In this document: piece by piece, positions 7,208 through 15,858 of the stretch
Layout: each line of letters opens with the position of its first letter
Numbering within the stretch: position 1 is the first letter of the stretch
Source of the DNA: Paracoccaceae bacterium
Lineage (GTDB): Bacteria > Pseudomonadota > Alphaproteobacteria > Rhodobacterales > Rhodobacteraceae
Direction of reading: 5' to 3'
Length of the DNA stretch: 64,000 nucleotides
NCBI GenBank assembly: GCA_019429405.1
Contig: JAHYIZ010000008.1
Span: forward strand, 1-64,000
Translations under genes and position numbers: made by a program
The notes under the pieces: generated by a model
The model's input: the letters and a program-made list of their open reading frames with translations, nothing else
Database searches by the model: none
What the model was told of the DNA's origin: nothing

Positions 7208-10204
7208 ATGGCCGTATTCGCCGCCCTGATCGCAAATGGTGTCACCTTCGGCGCGGCACTTGCCGCGACAATTGGCACCACCGGCGCCTTCATTGTGCGG
7301 TTGCTGGTCTCGGTCGCACTGTCGGCACTGGCCCAAGCACTGGCGCCAAAACCGCGTTCGCCGGGTATCAAGACCTCGACCACCGCCACCGGCGGCACCA
7401 ACCCGCAGAGCTTCATTCTCGGGCAATATGCGACAGCGGGTTTTGCGCTGGCCCCGGCGATGAGCCACGGCACGAGCGGCAAGACCCCGAACGCCTATCT
7501 CACCTATGTCATCGATCTGGGCGACGTGCCGGGGCAGGCGCTGACGGGCCTGATCATCGACGACGCCTTTGTCGAGATCGGCCCCGATGTGGTCAGCGAG
7601 GGTGGAACCACGCTCTTCTCCGGGCTGCCGGGCTGGCCCGTCTGGCCGGACTGGCCGGATCCGCTGGGCCTCTTTCCGCGCATCGGCGAGATCACCTACG
7701 GCCGCCCGGTGCTCGGCAAATACCAGGGCTACGCCTGGGTCACCTTCTACGATGGCACCCAGACCGCCGCCGACCCGATGCTGCTGGCCAAATATGGCGA
7801 TGCCGCCGATCGGCCGTGGCAGGCCGACATGGTCGGCACCGGGCTTTGCTATGCGGTCCTGACCTTTCGCTACAACCGCGAGCTTTTCAACGCGCTGCCG
7901 CGGGTGCGCTTCGTGCTGGCCGGGATACCGCTTTATGACCCGCGCGCTGATGACACGGTCGGCGGCAGCGGCGCGCAGCGCTGGTCCGACCCCGCCAGCT
8001 GGGCACCGAGCGCCAACCCGGTCGTGCAGATCTACAACATCCTGCGCGGCATTGCCCTGCCCGACGGCTCGATCTGGGGTGGCGAGAGCACGGGCGACGA
8101 TCTGCCGCTCGATGTCTGGTTTGCCGCGATGAACGACTGCGACCTGCCGGTGGCGCTTGCCGAGGGCGGCAGCGAGCCGCAGTACCGCGCGGGCTTTGAA
8201 GTGACGGTCGATGAAGAGCCTGCAAGCGTCATTGAAGAGCTGTTGAAGGGCTGTTCAGGGCAGATGGCCGAGGTCGGCGGCATCTGGAAAATCCGCGTCG
8301 GCGGGCCCGGCCTGCCGGTCTATGTATTCTCGGACGACGACGTGATCGTGACCGCCGCACAAGGGTTTGAGCCGTTCCCCGGCCTCGATCGCACCTGGAA
8401 CGGCATCCAGGCGAGCTACCCGGAGCCCTCGAGCCTTTGGGAAAGCAAAGACGCGCCGCCGCGCTTCAACGCCGATTACGAGGCACTCGACCAGGGCCGC
8501 CGCCTGGTGGCTGACCTGAGCCTGCCTGCGGTGCCATACTCGGGACAGGTGCAGCGGCTGATGCGCGCCTACATCGAGGAGGAGCGCCGGTTCCGGCGTC
8601 ACGGCCTGACCCTGCCGCCCGACGCCGCAATCCTCGAGCCGCTCGATGCGGTGGTCTGGACCAGCGCGGCGAACGGCTACGAGGCCAAGGTGTTCGAGGT
8701 GGCCGAATGCGTCGATGACCTTGGCACCGCGCTGCAGCAAGTCAGCTTGCGTGAGCGCGACCCGGCCGATTACGACTGGACGCCCGCCGACGAGTTGCCG
8801 TGGGAGCCGGTTGCAACCGGCCTCACGCCGCCGCCCGCGCCGATCCTGCCGGGGGTCACGCTGTCGACCGAGGTCAGGATCCGCAACCAGCAGCCGCTGG
8901 GCGTGCTGATCATCGACGTCGCCTGGGAGGGCGGGTTCATCGATAGCGCCGAAGTGCAGTACCGCCCCACCGGCGATGCCATCTGGCGCGATGTCGGGGC
9001 GAGCGGCGCCGGGCGGTTCGAGGTCGCGGGCATTGATGCGGCAGACTACGATGTGCGGGTGCGCGCGGTCAGCGTGCTTGGCACCAATTCTGACTGGCTC
9101 GAGCTTCTGGCATACCCGGTGGCGCTGCCCGGCCTGCCGCCTGCCGATGTCACCGGTTTCGACATCGCCATTACCGGCGCCGTTGCGCATCTGCGTTGGG
9201 ATCCGGTGCCCGACGAGGATCTGTCGCACTACGTCATCCGCTGGTCGCCCAGCGTCGCGGGCGCCAGCTATTCGAACGCGGTCACGCTCGTGCCGAAAGT
9301 GCCGCGACCGGGCACCAGTGCGACCGTCGCGGCGCGCACCGGCACGTACCTCATCCGGGCGGTCGACAAGCTCGGCAACGAAAGCCTGAACCCCACCGCG
9401 ATCGTCACCACGATCGCGAGCGTCGAGGGGCTGAACGCGGTCGAGACGGTGACCGAGGAACCCGACTTCAGCGGCGCCGAGGTCTGGTTCAGCGAAGTGT
9501 CGGGCCTCTTTGCTGCCGCCTCTGGTCTCTTCAGCGCCGCAGGGGGCACCGTGAAGCCGACCGTCAAGAGCGGGCTCGGGCTGGTGCTGACCGACTATTC
9601 CGAACCGGGGTCCGGCATCTACGAATTCCGCGACGCGATCGATCTCGGCGCGCGCTACACCTCGCGGCTGACGGCGCGGGTGGCGGTGGCGCGGCAGGAC
9701 GACACTGCGGGCCTCTTCGCGGCGGCGCCCGGGTTCTTCTCGGCGCGCCAGGGCCTCTTCACCGGCGACGCCAATGCCGCCGACATCGACGTCGTGGTCG
9801 AGGTTGCGACCTCGGATGACATGGCGGCCTGGAGCGCCTGGCGCGCGCTCAGCGTCGGCGATTTCACGGCGCGGGGTTTCCGGTTCCGCGCGATCCTCAG
9901 CACCACCACCGCCAATGTCACGCCTTTCGTTACGGCGCTGTCGGTCGAGGTCGACATGCCTGACCGGACCATCGCCGAAGCCGATCTCGAGGCAGGCACC
10001 GGGGGCATGACGGTGGCCTTCACGCCTGCATTCCGCGGCCTCGCGGGGCTCGGCGTCTCGGCGCAGGGCCTCTCGAGCGGCGATTATTACGAGATTACCG
10101 GCAAAAGCGCGGCCGGTTTCACCATCCAGTTCAGAAATGCGGGCGGCGCGGGCGTGGCGCGCAGCTTCGACTATGTCGCCCGCGGCTATGGAGTATCGGC
10201 ATGA
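7208..10204 (+). CDS. Tail tip / host specificity protein (lambda J-like)
   Basis: At 998 residues this is the largest protein in the window. The first about 45 residues are hydrophobic ('GAALAATIGTTGAFIVRLLV'). A conserved tail-tip core follows with the segment 'NPQSFILGQYATAGFALAP', then fibronectin-III-like repeats at about residues 560-750 ('VTGFDIAITGAVAHLRWDPV'). The C-terminal third has Gly-Leu-Phe-Ala/Ser-Ala repeats (near residues 760-855) and ends in a beta-rich domain. It should form the tail tip that contacts the host surface. Family assignment is sound; receptor and exact fold are unknown. Confidence 0.75.
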   Translation: MAVFAALIANGVTFGAALAATIGTTGAFIVRLLVSVALSALAQALAPKPRSPGIKTSTTATGGTNPQSFILGQYATAGFALAPAMSHGTSGKTPNAYLTYVIDLGDVPGQALTGLIIDDAFVEIGPDVVSEGGTTLFSGLPGWPVWPDWPDPLGLFPRIGEITYGRPVLGKYQGYAWVTFYDGTQTAADPMLLAKYGDAADRPWQADMVGTGLCYAVLTFRYNRELFNALPRVRFVLAGIPLYDPRADDTVGGSGAQRWSDPASWAPSANPVVQIYNILRGIALPDGSIWGGESTGDDLPLDVWFAAMNDCDLPVALAEGGSEPQYRAGFEVTVDEEPASVIEELLKGCSGQMAEVGGIWKIRVGGPGLPVYVFSDDDVIVTAAQGFEPFPGLDRTWNGIQASYPEPSSLWESKDAPPRFNADYEALDQGRRLVADLSLPAVPYSGQVQRLMRAYIEEERRFRRHGLTLPPDAAILEPLDAVVWTSAANGYEAKVFEVAECVDDLGTALQQVSLRERDPADYDWTPADELPWEPVATGLTPPPAPILPGVTLSTEVRIRNQQPLGVLIIDVAWEGGFIDSAEVQYRPTGDAIWRDVGASGAGRFEVAGIDAADYDVRVRAVSVLGTNSDWLELLAYPVALPGLPPADVTGFDIAITGAVAHLRWDPVPDEDLSHYVIRWSPSVAGASYSNAVTLVPKVPRPGTSATVAARTGTYLIRAVDKLGNESLNPTAIVTTIASVEGLNAVETVTEEPDFSGAEVWFSEVSGLFAAASGLFSAAGGTVKPTVKSGLGLVLTDYSEPGSGIYEFRDAIDLGARYTSRLTARVAVARQDDTAGLFAAAPGFFSARQGLFTGDANAADIDVVVEVATSDDMAAWSAWRALSVGDFTARGFRFRAILSTTTANVTPFVTALSVEVDMPDRTIAEADLEAGTGGMTVAFTPAFRGLAGLGVSAQGLSSGDYYEITGKSAAGFTIQFRNAGGAGVARSFDYVARGYGVSA

Positions 10205-11025
10205 GCCAGAACGACTTCGTGATTGCGGACCAGACCTTCCCGGCGACGCTCGCCGATCTCAACGCGGCATTTCAGGCGCTGGCCTCGGCCTCTGCCGGGG
10301 CGGCGGCGCCGGGCACCACCTATGCCTACCAGCTTTGGGCAGACACTGCGAACAACCTCCTGAAAATGCGCAACGGCGCCAATACCGCCTGGCTGACGCT
10401 GGCAAAGTTCGACACCGTGAATGATCGCTGGGAGCTGCGCAGCGACGTTTTGCAGGCTTTAAGCGCTGGCGGCATCACCCTGCGCAATTCGGCCGGGGTG
10501 GCGCTGGCAACCTTTAGCGACACCGGAATCACGCTCTTCACCGGAACTTGGCGGGTAAAGAACGCGGCAGGCACCGAAACGCTGATCGAGGGCTTTGCCG
10601 ACGGCGGTATCTACCTCAAATATAACAATTCGACCAAGGCCTGGACCACCAGTGATGGGATGACGGTTTCGGGCACTCTCACGGCTGATGCCCTCTCGGG
10701 GGCCGCACTGGCCGGTGGCTATACCGTGACTGCGGTGGACGACGGCTCCAAATCAAGCGGAACATACGCCCCGACAGTGGCCGGGGGCAACGTCAAGAAA
10801 ATCACAAATGATGGGGCGTTTTCGCTCGTTCGTGCAACGTCATCGGCAGACTACGCGCTGACAGTGCTGATTGTGAATGGCGCCACGGCTGGTGCGATTA
10901 CCCTACCGGCGACATGGACTGTCATAAAGGGGGATGCCTTCACGACCACCGAAGGGCATGTATTTGCCGCGCATATCCTCAAAATCGGGACATACTATAG
11001 GATTTCCGTGGAGGCATTCCAATGA
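10201..11025 (+). CDS. Tail fibre-like protein
   Basis: This 274-residue product follows the tail tip gene with an ATGA overlap. It opens with 'DFVIADQTFPATLADLNAAFQALAS', a common anchor seen in proteins with short collar regions of phage fibres, and then has repeated strand-turn units ('WRVKNAAGTETLIEGFADGG') consistent with a trimeric beta-helical shaft. The C-terminal part ('APTVAGGNVKKITNDGAF') looks like a structural knob. Receptor binding is the likely role. The G+C content of the last 250 bases is lower than in neighbouring genes, which suits a fibre tip exchanged between phages. Confidence 0.6.
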   Translation: MSQNDFVIADQTFPATLADLNAAFQALASASAGAAAPGTTYAYQLWADTANNLLKMRNGANTAWLTLAKFDTVNDRWELRSDVLQALSAGGITLRNSAGVALATFSDTGITLFTGTWRVKNAAGTETLIEGFADGGIYLKYNNSTKAWTTSDGMTVSGTLTADALSGAALAGGYTVTAVDDGSKSSGTYAPTVAGGNVKKITNDGAFSLVRATSSADYALTVLIVNGATAGAITLPATWTVIKGDAFTTTEGHVFAAHILKIGTYYRISVEAFQ

Positions 11026-11711
11026 GCGCGTTTCCTTTGATGCCGCCAATGATGCCGCCCTACGATATCCTTAGGACGGTCGAACTGTTTGCCTCGGCCA
11101 CATCGCTCGCAGAGACCATCACCATGCCTGCGGGGGTGCGGGCGGGCGATGTGGCGCTCCTCTTCGACGCCCCAGCAGGCGGCAACTCGCCGCGCGTCGT
11201 GCCTGCGGGTTTCACCTCGCTTTATGCGATCGCCACCAGCGGCAACTGGGGCCGTCATCATGGCGTGGCGATGCGCGTCATCGCGAGCGCCGCCGAGGGC
11301 GGCACGACTCTGACGGGGAGCGTGGGCACCGTCGATTCGGGCACCGGTGTCGTCAACAGCCGCAAGATCCTGCTGGTCTTCCGCGGCAACGTGCCGATCC
11401 GCAGCGCGATCTATGTGCCCGGCGTCAGCACCGGCTCGAGCAACAACCCCAGCACCGTCACGCTCAACTCGGGCGCGGGCACGCCGCCGCTGATCCTCTG
11501 GGGCTGCATCTCGACCACCACACACTCGACCACGCCCTTCGAGACACCCTATACAACCCCCGCCTTTGGCGCCGAGGTTGCCATCGAGGCGCTGCGCGTG
11601 GGCTACACCATCGTCAACCGCGGCGGCACGCCTTTGAACCAGGCGGTCGACATGCTCGACCTCGGCTCCTCGAACATGATCACCGCCGCCTATGTCACCC
11701 TGGAGGGATGA
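11022..11711 (+). CDS. Putative fibre knob / receptor-binding protein
   Basis: The 229-residue product begins with Pro/Met-rich 'FPLMPPMMPPYDILRTVE', then Thr/Ser/Gly-rich beta strands throughout (e.g. 'SAIYVPGVSTGSSNNPST'), with no signal peptide or membrane segment. It overlaps the fibre gene by ATGA and is followed, without a gap, by the next small gene. Composition and place point to a virion surface protein, perhaps the tip that sits on the upstream fibre. No family was recognised and no function is assigned beyond this. Confidence 0.5.
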   Translation: MSAFPLMPPMMPPYDILRTVELFASATSLAETITMPAGVRAGDVALLFDAPAGGNSPRVVPAGFTSLYAIATSGNWGRHHGVAMRVIASAAEGGTTLTGSVGTVDSGTGVVNSRKILLVFRGNVPIRSAIYVPGVSTGSSNNPSTVTLNSGAGTPPLILWGCISTTTHSTTPFETPYTTPAFGAEVAIEALRVGYTIVNRGGTPLNQAVDMLDLGSSNMITAAYVTLEG

Positions 11712-12134
11712 ATGCTGGAACTGAAACAAAACGGCACTTTGATCCAGACCGTCCGCAATGGCGGCTGGTTCACGCTTCCAAACGGCGACCGGGTATCGCC
11801 CGCACAGGACGGCTGGTCGAACGACGATGGCTACACGCTGGCGGAAGCGCCGGTGCCTCCGGCTCCGACCGATGCGGAAGTCCTCGCAGCCGAGCGCGCG
11901 GGCATGGTCTGCTCGCCCTTGCAGGGGAAGCTCACGCTCGGGCAAGCGGCATGGGCGGCGGTCGAGGCCTATCGCGACGATCCCGCCACGCCCTGGTCGA
12001 TCAGGGTGATCATCGACGATGCCGCCGACTGGCGGCGCGTCAGCGAGAACATGCAGCTGCTCGCCTACCTGCTGGGCTACTCGGACGCCGAGATGGATGA
12101 TCTGTTTCGCGCCGCGATGCAGGTGGTCGTATGA
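11712..12134 (+). CDS. Conserved phage protein of tail-fibre operon, unknown function
   Basis: This is a 140-residue protein. The N-terminal third is a short beta domain ('LELKQNGTLIQTVRNGGWFTL'), followed by a Pro-rich linker (about residue 50) and an all-helical C-terminal part with the sequence 'AAVEAYRDDPATPWSIRVI'. The combination of a small beta head and helical body resembles fibre assembly chaperones, but no family was recognised. It starts at the base right after the previous stop and overlaps the next gene by ATGA, so all are one operon. Confidence 0.5.
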   Translation: MLELKQNGTLIQTVRNGGWFTLPNGDRVSPAQDGWSNDDGYTLAEAPVPPAPTDAEVLAAERAGMVCSPLQGKLTLGQAAWAAVEAYRDDPATPWSIRVIIDDAADWRRVSENMQLLAYLLGYSDAEMDDLFRAAMQVVV

Positions 12135-12487
12135 CCCGTCGCTCGCCCCTGCGCCAGCTCCGCCACGTCGGCTACGAGGTCGGCTTCAAGCTGGCGTCGC
12201 TTGTTTCGCAGACGGCCAACGCGCTCGCCTTCGGCGGTTCGACCCATTTAACCACTTCAGCCGAGGCGGGCACCTGGGCGCGGCCCTCGTGGATGACCGA
12301 GGCCGAGGCCGACGCCTCGCCCAAGGTGGCGGCCTGGCGCCGTCGCGAGCGGATCATCAACAAGCTGCTGGCGTGGTGGGAACATGACCACTGCGCCAAG
12401 GCCCGCGCGGCCGCCGTGTATCGCGCGCGCTGGACGCTTTACCGCTGCGGCGAGGGCCCGAACCCCGACGCGGCATCTGACGAGTGA
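12131..12487 (+). CDS. Hypothetical phage protein, last gene of late operon
   Basis: A 118-residue basic protein with the N-terminal 'RRSPLRQLRHVGYEVGFKLA', an acidic stretch near residue 60 ('TEAEADASPKVAAWRRRER') and a C-terminal Trp/Arg/Cys-rich helix ('CAKARAAAVYRARWTLYRCG'). It overlaps the upstream gene by ATGA and ends seven bases before the regulator gene. No signal peptide or membrane segment is seen. No family was recognised. The high basic and aromatic content would fit binding to nucleic acid or to other proteins. Confidence 0.45.
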   Translation: MTRRSPLRQLRHVGYEVGFKLASLVSQTANALAFGGSTHLTTSAEAGTWARPSWMTEAEADASPKVAAWRRRERIINKLLAWWEHDHCAKARAAAVYRARWTLYRCGEGPNPDAASDE

Positions 12488-12494
12488 GGCCACG

Positions 12495-13106
12495 ATGAAG
12501 ACCATCATGCGGATGCGCGGCCTGGAGCTGCTGACCGAGCAGCAGGTGCTGACCGCGCACAAGTTCAAGCTCAATCCCAATCGGTTTAACCTGGCGCCGA
12601 CGCTGTTTCGCGTGCTGCGCGATGCCATCATTCTCGACACGCCGCTGGAGCAGATGGAACGGGTTCGCGGCTGGCCCGCGCGTTCGGCCAAGGCAATCAT
12701 TTCGGTGCTGCTGTTCGCGATCGAGGAAACCGAGGGCATGTTCTGGACGGCGCCGGGTGAGCCCGCTGTCGAAGACCAGGTCGAGAAGCTTGCCGAGACC
12801 CTCGAGTATGTCACGGGAAAAGATGTCGGCGAGCGGGCCGAGGTCATGCACCGGTGGCATCTGACCCCCGGTCAGGCGCAGCTGTTTCTGATCCTGAAGC
12901 GCGCCAACGGGGCGGTCCTGTCGGCCGAGACAATCCACAACCGGCTTTACCATAATCGGATCGACGACCCGCCGCAGATCAAGATCATCAACGTGTTCAT
13001 CTGCAAGATTCGCCAGCGGCTCGCCGGGTCGCCCTTCAGGATCATCACGATCCGGGACACGGGGTATCGGTTGGTCGAAGAAGGGGCCGTTGAAGGGCGG
13101 GTTTAA
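12495..13106 (+). CDS. Winged-helix (OmpR/PhoB-type) DNA-binding protein
   Basis: Of its 203 residues, about 122-195 form an OmpR/PhoB-type winged helix: 'LTPGQAQLFLILKRANGAVL', recognition helix 'QIKIINVFICKIRQRL', and the wing 'IITIRDTGYRL'. There is no receiver domain; the N-terminal half contains 'MERVRGWPARSAKAIISVLL' and a Trp-rich turn near residue 84 of unknown role. A response-regulator output domain without phosphorylation site in a phage suggests a constitutive or ligand-controlled regulator. The gene follows the tail operon after seven bases, with GAGGCC as a weak ribosome site. Targets are unknown. Confidence 0.65.
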   Translation: MKTIMRMRGLELLTEQQVLTAHKFKLNPNRFNLAPTLFRVLRDAIILDTPLEQMERVRGWPARSAKAIISVLLFAIEETEGMFWTAPGEPAVEDQVEKLAETLEYVTGKDVGERAEVMHRWHLTPGQAQLFLILKRANGAVLSAETIHNRLYHNRIDDPPQIKIINVFICKIRQRLAGSPFRIITIRDTGYRLVEEGAVEGRV

Positions 13107-13184
13107 GGGTGTGGCGAAGTTCGTTTCAAGCCCTTCCCCGACCAAACAGATCAGGACAAGCTGCTGATTATCGACGAAGAGGAT

Positions 13185-13811
13185 ATGGACATGACAGACG
13201 CGCAAATTCTGCTGAACCTGCCGCTCGAAACTCTAGTCGTTCTGGTCTGCGGCTACCTTGGCTACCGGATCGCATATACCGGCAAGGATGCCAGCCATTC
13301 GGCGGTCGATGTCGTGTTCATGTCGCTTGCATTCTCGCTGGTGGCCAAAGGCGGGTTGGTTCTCGGCAACCTGACCGCTGCTGGCTTGGGTTTCCCGGCG
13401 GCGGTCATGTGCGCGCTCTTGGCAGCGTCACTCTGGAGAAGCTCCGGCGAACGCCTGACGCGCCAGGCTTTGCGTTGGGCCAACATTTCGAACTCTGATC
13501 GCACCCAGACCGCCTGGGAGCGCATTTCGACCGACGCCTCGCTCAGGCCCTCGCAGCTGATCGTCCGCAGGCGCGACGGCAGGCTGCTGATGTGCGAGCG
13601 GCTCGCCGATTTCGAGAAAGAACCGCTCGGCCCTTGCATTTACGGATCGGACGGCTCCGTCGCGCTCTTCGTCACCCATGAGCGTGGTCCGGAAGACGCC
13701 GATTGGGTGGAAACACCCGACCCCGCCGACGATCGCTGGGGGCGGCTGATCGCCTGTATCCCGGCCGCCGAAATCGCCGCCATCTATCTGCGCCACCCGA
13801 CGCTCACTTGA
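13185..13811 (+). CDS. Phage-encoded membrane protein, unknown function
   Basis: The 208-residue product has three hydrophobic stretches at about residues 8-30, 42-60 and 68-84, then a soluble C-terminal domain (about 85-208) with 'LIVRRRDGRLLMCERLADFEK' and a terminal 'GRLIACIPAAEIAAIYLR'. The topology (short membrane anchor, cytoplasmic domain) is like DUF6338-type proteins. In a prophage such proteins may act in superinfection exclusion or release, but nothing in the sequence proves this. The start ATG follows GAAGAGGAT. The gene overlaps the reverse-strand small gene at its 3' end by eight bases. Confidence 0.6.
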   Translation: MDMTDAQILLNLPLETLVVLVCGYLGYRIAYTGKDASHSAVDVVFMSLAFSLVAKGGLVLGNLTAAGLGFPAAVMCALLAASLWRSSGERLTRQALRWANISNSDRTQTAWERISTDASLRPSQLIVRRRDGRLLMCERLADFEKEPLGPCIYGSDGSVALFVTHERGPEDADWVETPDPADDRWGRLIACIPAAEIAAIYLRHPTLT

Positions 13812-13959
13812 GCTTTGGCCGGGCCGGTGGTGGAGTCGTCGGCGCCGACGCCATGGGCTGCGCGGAATGGATGCTGATCTCGCCCTTCTCTGGCAGCCGC
13901 GTGGTGCTTTCCATTGGTGCCGCCACTTTGCGGTCGTCGGCCTTGTCGTTCTCGCCCAT
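13804..13959 (-). CDS. Small polar phage protein, reverse strand
   Basis: A 51-residue frame on the reverse strand begins with 'MGENDKADDRK' and ends with a Pro/Ala-rich tail 'PPPARPKLK'. A good ribosome site (GGAGAG, five bases before the ATG) supports translation. Composition is charged and likely disordered. It is convergent with the membrane protein gene and is the only reverse-strand candidate in the phage part. The frame stays open far upstream, across the DUF5131 gene, but that extension is taken to be a shadow. Function unknown. Confidence 0.45.
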   Translation of the reverse strand: MGENDKADDRKVAAPMESTTRLPEKGEISIHSAQPMASAPTTPPPARPKLK

Positions 13960-14097
13960 GATGCTCTCCGAATCGGATGCAGTCGCGCGATGATGCAGCA
14001 CTTCTGGCGATGTTGAAACGGGGCGGTCGAATCGTCGCGATTTGTGCCGCCGAGTCGTTCGTGATACGTTTTCGCGCGAGCATCGAGGAGTAGGCGA

Positions 14098-14859
14098 ATG
14101 GCGCAACAGACACCCATCGAGTGGACCGACGCGACCTGGAACCCGGTCACCGGATGCACCAAGGTCGGGCCGGGTTGCGACAATTGCTATGCCGAGCGGT
14201 TTGCCGAACGCTGGCGGGGGGTGCCGGATCACCCCTATGAGCAGGGCTTCGATCTGCGGCTTTGGCCAGCGCGTTTGAAACAGCCCGGGCTCTGGAAAAA
14301 GTCGCGCATGATCTTCGTGAACTCGATGAGCGATCTGTTTCACAAGGATATCGATCGCGGCTACATCGATCAGGTTTTCGACGCGATGGAGGCCGCCGAC
14401 TGGCACGTTTTCCAGGTGCTCACCAAGCGCAGCTCGCTGATGCGGAACTACGTCCGCGCTCGCTATGATGGCGGCAAAGTTCCCTCGCACATCTGGCTCG
14501 GCGTTTCGGTTGAAGATGCCGCTTACACCAGCCGGATCGACCACCTGAAACAGATCAACTCCGACGCGCGGTTCATCTCGTTCGAGCCGCTTCTGGGTGC
14601 CGTTGGCGACGTCGATCTTCGAGGTGTCGCCTGGGCAATCGTCGGGGGCGAGAGCGGCCCGGGCGCGCGCACCATGGAAAAAGACTGGGCCAAACAGATC
14701 CACCTCTCATGCGATCGTGACGGCGTCGCGTTCTTTTTCAAGCAATGGGGCGGTGCACGCCCAAAATCGGGGGGCAGGCTGCTCGATGGCATGGAGTGGA
14801 ACGGGTTTCCACGGGAGATCGTTCCTGCAAAAATCCTGAAAGAGCTTGGTCGACATTAG
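14098..14859 (+). CDS. DUF5131 (phage Gp37/Gp68) three-Cys-motif protein
   Basis: This 253-residue protein belongs to DUF5131, the phage Gp37/Gp68 family. The N-terminal signature 'IEWTDATWNPVTGC' is followed by three cysteines at residues 20, 27 and 30 (C-x6-C-x2-C), as in proteins that hold an iron-sulfur cluster with radical-SAM-like folds. 'FVNSMSDLFH' near residue 76, 'VLTKR' near 110 and 'FEPLLG' near 165 are the other family blocks. The role is not established. A TcmP gene, the known genomic partner of three-Cys-motif proteins, follows 17 bases downstream, so the two probably act together. Confidence 0.85.
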   Translation: MAQQTPIEWTDATWNPVTGCTKVGPGCDNCYAERFAERWRGVPDHPYEQGFDLRLWPARLKQPGLWKKSRMIFVNSMSDLFHKDIDRGYIDQVFDAMEAADWHVFQVLTKRSSLMRNYVRARYDGGKVPSHIWLGVSVEDAAYTSRIDHLKQINSDARFISFEPLLGAVGDVDLRGVAWAIVGGESGPGARTMEKDWAKQIHLSCDRDGVAFFFKQWGGARPKSGGRLLDGMEWNGFPREIVPAKILKELGRH

Positions 14860-14876
14860 ATTAGGGGTATTCGCCT

Positions 14877-15827
14877 TTGGTCAAAAAATCGCATACTGAA
14901 AAGACCGTCGGACCATGGGCAAAGCAAAAGCTGGACGCCCTGCAGCGATACCTCGAAGCCTACATGCTGGTCATGAAGAACCAGCGATTCCGTCTCTTTT
15001 ACGTTGATGCCTTTGCAGGCGCAGGGATCGTGCGAGTCAGAGAAGGCAGCTCGGCAGACAAAGCCCGACCAGAGAATGCCTTGATACCAGAAGCGTTCAC
15101 CGAAGAAGACCGTGAGCAACTGGTCGAATATATCGCGGGCTCGCCACTGAGAGCGTTGCGGTTGGAACGTCAATTTGACCATTATCGATTCGTCGAACTC
15201 GACTCGAAGCGAGCAGGCGATCTGAAAGTGCTTGGAACTCAGTTCCCCAACTGCGACGTCAAAGTTCACGAGGGTGAGGCTAACGAGCGGGTCCAGTTCA
15301 TCGCGTCCCACTTCAATGATCTCAATTGGCGTGGCGTCGCCTTTCTGGACCCCTATGGCGCACACCTGCACTGGGCCACCCTTGAGGCGCTCGCGGCCAC
15401 AGGGAAATTCGACGTTGTCATCAACTTCCCCCTCGGCATGACCATCAATCGACTTATCAAACGTGATCAGGTCATCCCCGAAAACTGGCAAGCACAGCTC
15501 GATATGTGCTTCGGTTGTCAGAATTGGAGGGACGTCGCCTTCAAGACAGAGACCGATTTGCTCGGAGAGGTCAGGCGAAAGCGCGACGATGCCGCCGAGT
15601 ATTTGCTCAACCTCTATGTTCGGCGACTCGCAGATTTGTTTGGCAACGTCGCGACGCCCAGCCTAGTGCGGAATACGCGCGGAGCTCCCCTCTACTACTT
15701 GATCTGGGCCAGTTCTAACCCTCGCGGGAAAAAGATCGCCAATCACATCTTGGGCCTTGGCGAAAAAGTTGTTCTGCCAGAGCGTCACCCCTCTGTTACT
15801 CCCGACGTCAGGGGGACACAGCCCTGA
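14877..15827 (+). CDS. tcmP: Three-Cys-motif partner protein TcmP
   Basis: The 316-residue product is recognised as TcmP by its N-terminal 'VGPWAKQKLDALQRYLEAY' and by its place after a three-Cys-motif gene. 'VDAFAGAG' (residues 43-50) with the acidic 'FVELD' (105-109) and 'FLDPYG' (156-161) have the layout of motif I, the SAM-binding acid and motif IV of class I methyltransferases; this is an inference. The start is TTG at 14877, preceded by TTAGGGG at suitable distance; no ATG is nearby. The G+C content is visibly lower than in the tail genes, which suggests cargo acquired from elsewhere. Confidence 0.8.
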   Translation: MVKKSHTEKTVGPWAKQKLDALQRYLEAYMLVMKNQRFRLFYVDAFAGAGIVRVREGSSADKARPENALIPEAFTEEDREQLVEYIAGSPLRALRLERQFDHYRFVELDSKRAGDLKVLGTQFPNCDVKVHEGEANERVQFIASHFNDLNWRGVAFLDPYGAHLHWATLEALAATGKFDVVINFPLGMTINRLIKRDQVIPENWQAQLDMCFGCQNWRDVAFKTETDLLGEVRRKRDDAAEYLLNLYVRRLADLFGNVATPSLVRNTRGAPLYYLIWASSNPRGKKIANHILGLGEKVVLPERHPSVTPDVRGTQP

Positions 15828-15858
15828 CCGAAGCTCTCTAGCAGGGTGAATCGTTACT

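Noticed and set aside
13804-14703. Long reverse-strand open frame of 299 codons
   Set aside because: Most of it is antisense to the well-supported DUF5131 gene; only the last 51 codons have their own ribosome site and were kept.
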